This document shows positions 30,934-36,919 of a stretch of DNA of 36,919 nucleotides, one piece after another. Position numbers and translations under genes: made by a program. The notes beneath the pieces were generated by a model that was not told where the DNA came from, ran no database searches, and saw nothing but the letters and a program-made list of their open reading frames with translations. Position 1 is the first letter of the stretch. Every line of letters starts with the position of its first letter. This DNA is from Rhodoferax sp. (GTDB taxonomy: Bacteria > Pseudomonadota > Gammaproteobacteria > Burkholderiales > Burkholderiaceae_C), in assembly GCF_030697375.1 (NCBI RefSeq), contig NZ_JAUYQD010000072.1:1-36919 (forward strand), written 5' to 3'.

Positions 30934-30950
30934 GCTATGAATTTCATAGC
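30934..30950. repeat. GCTATGAA/TTCATAGC perfect palindromic repeat
   Basis: GCTATGAATTTCATAGC is an 8-bp perfect inverted repeat with a single central base. It sits in the 217-bp region between recG and the nucleotidyltransferase gene and is followed by TTCTTCCGCAATGAATACG and GCTACAGCC-like sequence (here TCTACAGCC). It is the best-preserved member of the GCTAT...ATAGC family in this window. No function is known. Confidence 0.6.
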
Positions 30951-31017
30951 TTCTTCCGCAATGAATACGGGGTCTACAGCCTTATTTCACTCTTAAACAC
31001 AGCCCATACACCACGCT

Positions 31018-33120
<2,103 letters not shown>

Positions 33121-33161
33121 GGGGAGATTGTGACTCAGCCCAGGGACGCAGCAAAGCGACT

Positions 33162-34517
33162 TCAAGGCTCTCGAATCGCCTCGCCCAGGCCCTTGGTAAG
33201 TGGCCAGGCCAAGTAAGAAATGACGGAACGCTTGCCCACCACAATTTCCGCGCTCAAGGTCATTCCGGGCAGCAGGCGTGCACTGTCGCCCATATTTTTC
33301 AACTTCACGTCCGACAGTGTGAGGCGGGATGCATAGTAGGCGTCGGCACCCGATTTGGCCGTAGGGTCGCGCCGAAACGCGTCTTCGCTGATGGTGCGAA
33401 CTTTTGCCTCAATGGTTCCGTGTTTTTGGTAGGGAAAGGCGTCCAGCTTCAGGTGCACCGGGTGGTTCAATTTGATGTAGCCCACATCGACCGAGTCAAT
33501 ATTGACTTCCGCCTCCAGCGCCACGTTCAGGGGCACCAGGGTGAAAAAGGTTTCGGCCTCTTTCACAATCGATCCCGGTGACAATTTGGCGATATCCAGA
33601 ACCACGGCATCCACCGGGGCCACCATCGTGACCAGTTTGTGGCGCTTGTCTGCTTTTTGCAGTTGTTCGTTCAAAGCATCGCGCTCGCGAGACAAGGACA
33701 ACAAGTCCTCCATGGTTTTTTGTCGCCAGCCACGCTCAAAGGCCTGCTTTTCCGCCTCAAAAGCACTGAGTTCGCGCTTGATTTCCTGTTCGCGGCTGGC
33801 CACCAGCTCCAGATCGCGCTCCACCTCTTTGCTTCTTTGTTGCGCTTCCAGCAACTGCAGCGGCGCACCGTATTTTTGTGCCACCATTTTTTCCTGCATC
33901 GTCTCAATTTCCTTGAGCGAGCGCAGTCGGGATGCCACCCGTTGCTGGTCATGGCGGTTGGTGGCCAGGGCGGCACGCAGCTTGGCCGCCGTTTCGGCCA
34001 TCTTGGCCTGCTGCGCAGAATAGTTGGCTTTTCTTTCTGAAAGCAAACTGGCCTGCAATTGATCGTCCGCGCTGACCACGGGTTTGCCTTGCCCTGCAAC
34101 ACCGGAAAGCTCTTGCTCCAGGCCCTGCGTCTGGGTCTCCAGGCTGCTCAAACGCAGGCGCAACTGGGTTTCATCCGCCTGGATAAAGGTGGCATCCAGC
34201 ACGGCCAAGGTGTCGCCCTTTTTGACGACTTGCCCGGCCCGAACGTCCACACTTTGAATAATGGAGGTTTCCAGAGGTTGCACCACCACATTGGGCAGGG
34301 GATTCACCAGGCGCCCTTGGGCGATGACCACCAGGTCCACCTCGGAAAGACTCGCCCACAGCGCAAATGACGCAAATGCCAGCAGCAATACATGCATGGT
34401 GACCTGTGCAAAACGCGGCACCGGGCTGCGCTCGATCTCGTCGGCATCGGGCAGGTACTCGATAACCGTTTTACCTTTGGGCTTTTTGCTTCCCACGATG
34501 GAAAGCAAGCGCCTCAT
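33162..34517 (-). CDS. Type I secretion periplasmic adaptor (HlyD family)
   Basis: This connects the ABC exporter to the outer-membrane TolC channel. The 451-residue protein has a cytosolic N-terminus (EYLPDADEIERSPVPR), one membrane helix at about residues 42-62, a biotinyl-lipoyl-like hairpin (NVVVQPLETSIIQSVDVRAG, VVKKGDTLAVLDATF), a long coiled coil at about 130-310 rich in Gln, Glu and Lys, and a beta-barrel end with LTLSDVKLKNM and LPGMTLSAEIVVGKRSVISY. This is the HlyD/LapC-type pattern. The ATG at 34517 overlaps the stop of the ABC gene (ATGA). An ATG at 34541 would add eight residues. recG follows 41 bases later. A TolC homologue is not in the window. Confidence 0.9.
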   Translation of the reverse strand: MRRLLSIVGSKKPKGKTVIEYLPDADEIERSPVPRFAQVTMHVLLLAFASFALWASLSEVDLVVIAQGRLVNPLPNVVVQPLETSIIQSVDVRAGQVVKKGDTLAVLDATFIQADETQLRLRLSSLETQTQGLEQELSGVAGQGKPVVSADDQLQASLLSERKANYSAQQAKMAETAAKLRAALATNRHDQQRVASRLRSLKEIETMQEKMVAQKYGAPLQLLEAQQRSKEVERDLELVASREQEIKRELSAFEAEKQAFERGWRQKTMEDLLSLSRERDALNEQLQKADKRHKLVTMVAPVDAVVLDIAKLSPGSIVKEAETFFTLVPLNVALEAEVNIDSVDVGYIKLNHPVHLKLDAFPYQKHGTIEAKVRTISEDAFRRDPTAKSGADAYYASRLTLSDVKLKNMGDSARLLPGMTLSAEIVVGKRSVISYLAWPLTKGLGEAIREP

Positions 34518-36658
34518 AAATGGCTTGTTTGCTGGTTCCATAGCTGTTGGTAGGTTTCGCATCGGGTCAGCAGCTCCGCATGCCGGCCACTGTCCATGAG
34601 TTTTCCGTGCTGCATCACCAGAATGGCATTCGCATTGACCAGGGTGGACAAGCGGTGTGAAATCATGATGACGGTGCGTCCGACGGCGATGCGCGACAAA
34701 TTGCTGATGAAAATGGCCTCGCTTTCCGGGTCCAATGCACTGGCTGCTTCATCCAAAATCAGGATGCGCGGCTTGGTCAGCAAGGTGCGGGCAATGGACA
34801 GCCTTTGCTTTTGGCCACCCGACAGATTGGAGGCGTTTTCTTCCAGCAGCGTGTTGTAGCCCTGGGGGAGCCGTTCAATAAACTCGGCGGCCCCCGATGC
34901 CTCTGCGGCTGCCACGATTTCCTCAAAGGTGGATTCGGGTTTGGCAGCAGAAATATTCTCCCGGACTGTTCCGCGGAACAGAAAATTTTCCTGCAGCACC
35001 ACGCCGATTTGACGACGCAGGTGGGACAGTTCAATCTCACGCGCGTCCGTCCGGTCAAAGCGCACGATCCCCTCTTGCACGCTGTACAGGCCTTGAATGA
35101 GTTTGGTCAAAGTGGTCTTGCCCGAACCGCTGCGGCCGACAATGCCGACCACCGAACCTGCGGGGATGGTCAGGCTCGCCCGGTCCAGCGCCGCCACTTT
35201 GGAGCCCGGATAGCGGAAAGTGACCCCATCAAAGGAAACTTCGCCCACCAGTTCAGGCCGCAAACCACCGGCATTGGCACGCCCTTCAGAGGGGTGGTTC
35301 ATCACTTCACCGAGGTATTTGACCGACAGCGCCGTCTCTTGGTATTCGTTAACCAGCGCCACGATGGCAATCAGGGGTGCCACCACCCGCCCGGTGATCA
35401 TTTGAAAACCAATCAGGGCGCCCACACTCAGGGTCTGGTCGAACACCTCTTGCGCCCCCACCACGATGATGACCACCGGCAAGAGCTTGCCTAAAAAGTC
35501 AGTGATTGCATTGCCCGTGATCGATATTTTCCCCACCCGAAAATGCATATTGATCGACTGGGCGGAGCGCTGGTCCCACAGGCGCCGTTGCGCGGGCTCA
35601 ATGGCCAGCGCCTTGACGGTGCGCATGCCGTGAATGGTTTCCACCATCATGGATTGGCGCTCCCCCTCGGCCCGGTACAAATCGTTGAGCCGGCGCTGAA
35701 AGGTGGGCACCATGCCCATGACCACGCCAGCAATCAACAGGGTGAAGACCAAGGTGATGAGCGCCAGTTTGACCGAGTAAGTGAACAGGATGGGCAGGAA
35801 AATCAGCAAAGATGTGGCGTCCAACGCGGTAAAGAACATGCGCCCGGTCAAAAACGAGCGGATTTTCTCCACCTGTTGCATATGCCGGGTGATCACCCCC
35901 GCCGTGGTGGTCTCGAAATAGTCGATCGGCAAAGACAAGAGGTGTGCAAACGTTCGGCGCGTGAGCCGCATGTCAATTTTGTTGGAGGCGGAAAGCGTCA
36001 GGATCTGGCGCAAAAATCCAAACAATGAGTCAAACACCAGCGCAATCACAATGCCGACACCCAGCACCCAGAGTGTGGACAGGCTTTGGTGCACCAAAAC
36101 CTTGTCGATCACCAGTTGGAAAAACATGGGGGACGCCAGCGCCAAAAAGTGCATGGCAATTGCGGCCACGGCGATATCGCGCAATGCGGCTTTTTGCTTG
36201 AGAATTTCTGGAATAAACCAGCGAAAGCCAAAAGGCTGATTCTGTTCTGGCAGCGCGTACAAGCGCTTCATCAAAAACACATCGCCTTTCCAGCGACTGC
36301 AGAATTTCTCGCGGTCCAGCAGCAACACCTCAGTGGGGTCATCGGCCATCGGATTCAGAATAGCCACTTGGCCGTCATCTTTGGACGTTGCCGCCATCAC
36401 AATGACGCAATTGCTGTCACTCATTCTGGCAATAAGCGGAAATACGCCGCCTTGCGCCTGCAAGCCTTCCCAGGTGAACTTGTCCGCCTTCGCTTTCAGG
36501 CCAATGTCGGCCGCAATGCGCAATACCGTGGCGGTGGCAGGCTCTTCCGCCACCAAGGCGTAATCTTCAATCAGGCGCTCAGGATTAACCGGCAGTCGAT
36601 GGTGCTGGGCAAGTGCTGCTAAGCACTGAATCGTCGAATGAGGAAAGCGTTCTGCCAT
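34514..36658 (-). CDS. Type I secretion ABC exporter with inactive C39-like domain (HlyB family)
   Basis: This is the inner-membrane ATPase/permease that drives one-step export of a protein substrate. Residues 1-125 form a C39-like domain (IQCLAALAQHHRLPVNPERL) without the catalytic Cys of bacteriocin exporters, as in HlyB, where it holds the substrate rather than cutting it. Six membrane helices lie at about 155-430. The ATPase has Walker A VGRSGSGKTTLTKLIQGL at about residue 503, the signature NLSGGQKQRLSIARTL at about 611, Walker B ILILDEAASALD at about 632 and MISHRLST. The start at 36658 has GGGA upstream, and 36673 is possible. The adaptor gene overlaps its stop. A truncated gene upstream may encode the substrate. 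Confidence 0.92.
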   Translation of the reverse strand: MAERFPHSTIQCLAALAQHHRLPVNPERLIEDYALVAEEPATATVLRIAADIGLKAKADKFTWEGLQAQGGVFPLIARMSDSNCVIVMAATSKDDGQVAILNPMADDPTEVLLLDREKFCSRWKGDVFLMKRLYALPEQNQPFGFRWFIPEILKQKAALRDIAVAAIAMHFLALASPMFFQLVIDKVLVHQSLSTLWVLGVGIVIALVFDSLFGFLRQILTLSASNKIDMRLTRRTFAHLLSLPIDYFETTTAGVITRHMQQVEKIRSFLTGRMFFTALDATSLLIFLPILFTYSVKLALITLVFTLLIAGVVMGMVPTFQRRLNDLYRAEGERQSMMVETIHGMRTVKALAIEPAQRRLWDQRSAQSINMHFRVGKISITGNAITDFLGKLLPVVIIVVGAQEVFDQTLSVGALIGFQMITGRVVAPLIAIVALVNEYQETALSVKYLGEVMNHPSEGRANAGGLRPELVGEVSFDGVTFRYPGSKVAALDRASLTIPAGSVVGIVGRSGSGKTTLTKLIQGLYSVQEGIVRFDRTDAREIELSHLRRQIGVVLQENFLFRGTVRENISAAKPESTFEEIVAAAEASGAAEFIERLPQGYNTLLEENASNLSGGQKQRLSIARTLLTKPRILILDEAASALDPESEAIFISNLSRIAVGRTVIMISHRLSTLVNANAILVMQHGKLMDSGRHAELLTRCETYQQLWNQQTSHL

Positions 36659-36659
36659 T

Positions 36660-36751
36660 GTTGAAATTCCCATACAGGGAGTAGCAATTTCAACATGGCC
36701 ACCCAAGGGGCAATTGGCACATTAGGCACCCATTCGCCCCTCAATTTCAAC
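36660..36751. promoter_or_regulatory. Three GTTGAAATT/AATTTCAAC elements around the start of the exporter gene
   Basis: GTTGAAATT at 36660-36668 and AATTTCAAC at 36686-36694 form an inverted repeat, with CCC and GGG closing inside it, so the leader could fold into a hairpin that holds the ribosome site. A third AATTTCAAC lies at 36743-36751. In the same intergenic space, minus-strand GGGGCGA and TTGCCCC can pair around about 20 bases. This might attenuate transcription between the upstream gene and the exporter gene. Either reading, operator or RNA structure, fits. Confidence 0.4.
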
Positions 36752-36765
36752 CTTGACTGCCCCGC

Positions 36766-36919
36766 TTATTTCCCGCCACTTGCCAAGAAGCCATTGCCCG
36801 CAGGGTCCTGAATTCCCGGCAGGTTCAACGACTTGCTGGACACCGCCGCTGTGGCCGATGTGCCCAGCATGTTGCCGTTGGCATCAAACTGGCGCATCAC
36901 ATCGGCCATGCCCACCGCC
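36766..36919 (-). CDS. C-terminal 50 residues of a protein, possibly the type I secretion substrate
   Basis: The frame enters from the right edge and ends with TAA at 36766-36768. The visible residues are AVGMADVMRQFDANGNMLGT, then SATAAVSSKSLNLPGIQDPA and GNGFLASGGK. The frame has no stop throughout. The end is small-residue-rich and nearly free of positive charge and cysteine, as in many type I secretion signals. It lies 107 bases upstream of the ABC exporter on the same strand, where substrate genes often sit. No RTX nonapeptide is visible because the rest is outside the window. The substrate role is an inference. Confidence 0.5.
   Translation of the reverse strand, partial: AVGMADVMRQFDANGNMLGTSATAAVSSKSLNLPGIQDPAGNGFLASGGK

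Noticed and set aside
34514..36658. Exporter as a bacteriocin-type C39 peptidase transporter
   Set aside because: The N-terminal domain lacks the catalytic Cys context and reads like the HlyB C39-like domain. No leader-peptide gene with a double glycine was seen.
36695..36812. Short plus-strand frame starting ATGGCCACCCAAGG in the region before the exporter
   Set aside because: No ribosome site, and it overlaps the well-formed C-terminus of the minus-strand gene and the regulatory repeats.

Overview
The window looks like chromosome from a betaproteobacterium of the order Burkholderiales, most likely family Comamonadaceae (Rhodoferax, Acidovorax or Polaromonas relatives). The basis is GC-rich codon use, the protein families, the gene neighbourhoods (argS-SPOR-dsbA; lptA-lptB-rpoN; recG...oxyR...ubiA) and short intergenic palindromes of the form GCTAT...ATAGC, which I associate with that family from memory. 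I could not search a database. All family names come from motifs read in the translations.

Region 1 (1-8.6 kb, mostly plus strand). After the start of a truncated VOC-family gene on the minus strand comes a membrane-anchored protein of unknown function, then molybdate uptake genes modA, modB and modC. From modB onward, pgpA, pncC and a three-PAS histidine kinase follow in an unbroken series of stop/start overlaps or near contacts, so they are probably one transcript. An NmrA/epimerase-like gene and a LysR regulator then diverge from a shared region holding an inverted repeat.

Region 2 (8.6-16.7 kb). A methyl-accepting chemotaxis protein and a YecA/SEC-C protein lie on the minus strand. A two-gene plus-strand locus follows, encoding unrecognised exported proteins of 427 and 466 residues. 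It runs head-on into a complete group II intron with its reverse transcriptase. The intron sits in the last codons of a PIN-domain gene. Joining the exons in silico gives a short stem-loop of the GCTAT...ATAGC type and a clean stop codon.

Region 3 (16.6-26.4 kb, minus strand). This holds a THUMP-type rRNA methyltransferase, a winged-helix fragment, a full AlbA_2/ATPase (COG2865-like) protein, rpoN, lptB, lptA, a DsbA-type oxidoreductase, a SPOR protein and argS. lptC and kdsC are not next to lptA.

Region 4 (26.4-36.9 kb). A PsiF-like periplasmic protein with a good terminator lies on the plus strand. On the minus strand are ubiA, a DyP peroxidase directly behind oxyR, a nucleotidyltransferase, recG, and a type I secretion adaptor and ABC exporter. 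At the window edge is the last part of a gene that may encode the exported substrate.

No tRNA, rRNA or CRISPR array was seen. No gene-free stretch exceeds 300 bases outside the intron. The best candidates for something undescribed are the two-gene exported-protein locus at 11.5-14.3 kb and the intron that has entered a hairpin repeat at the end of a PIN gene.
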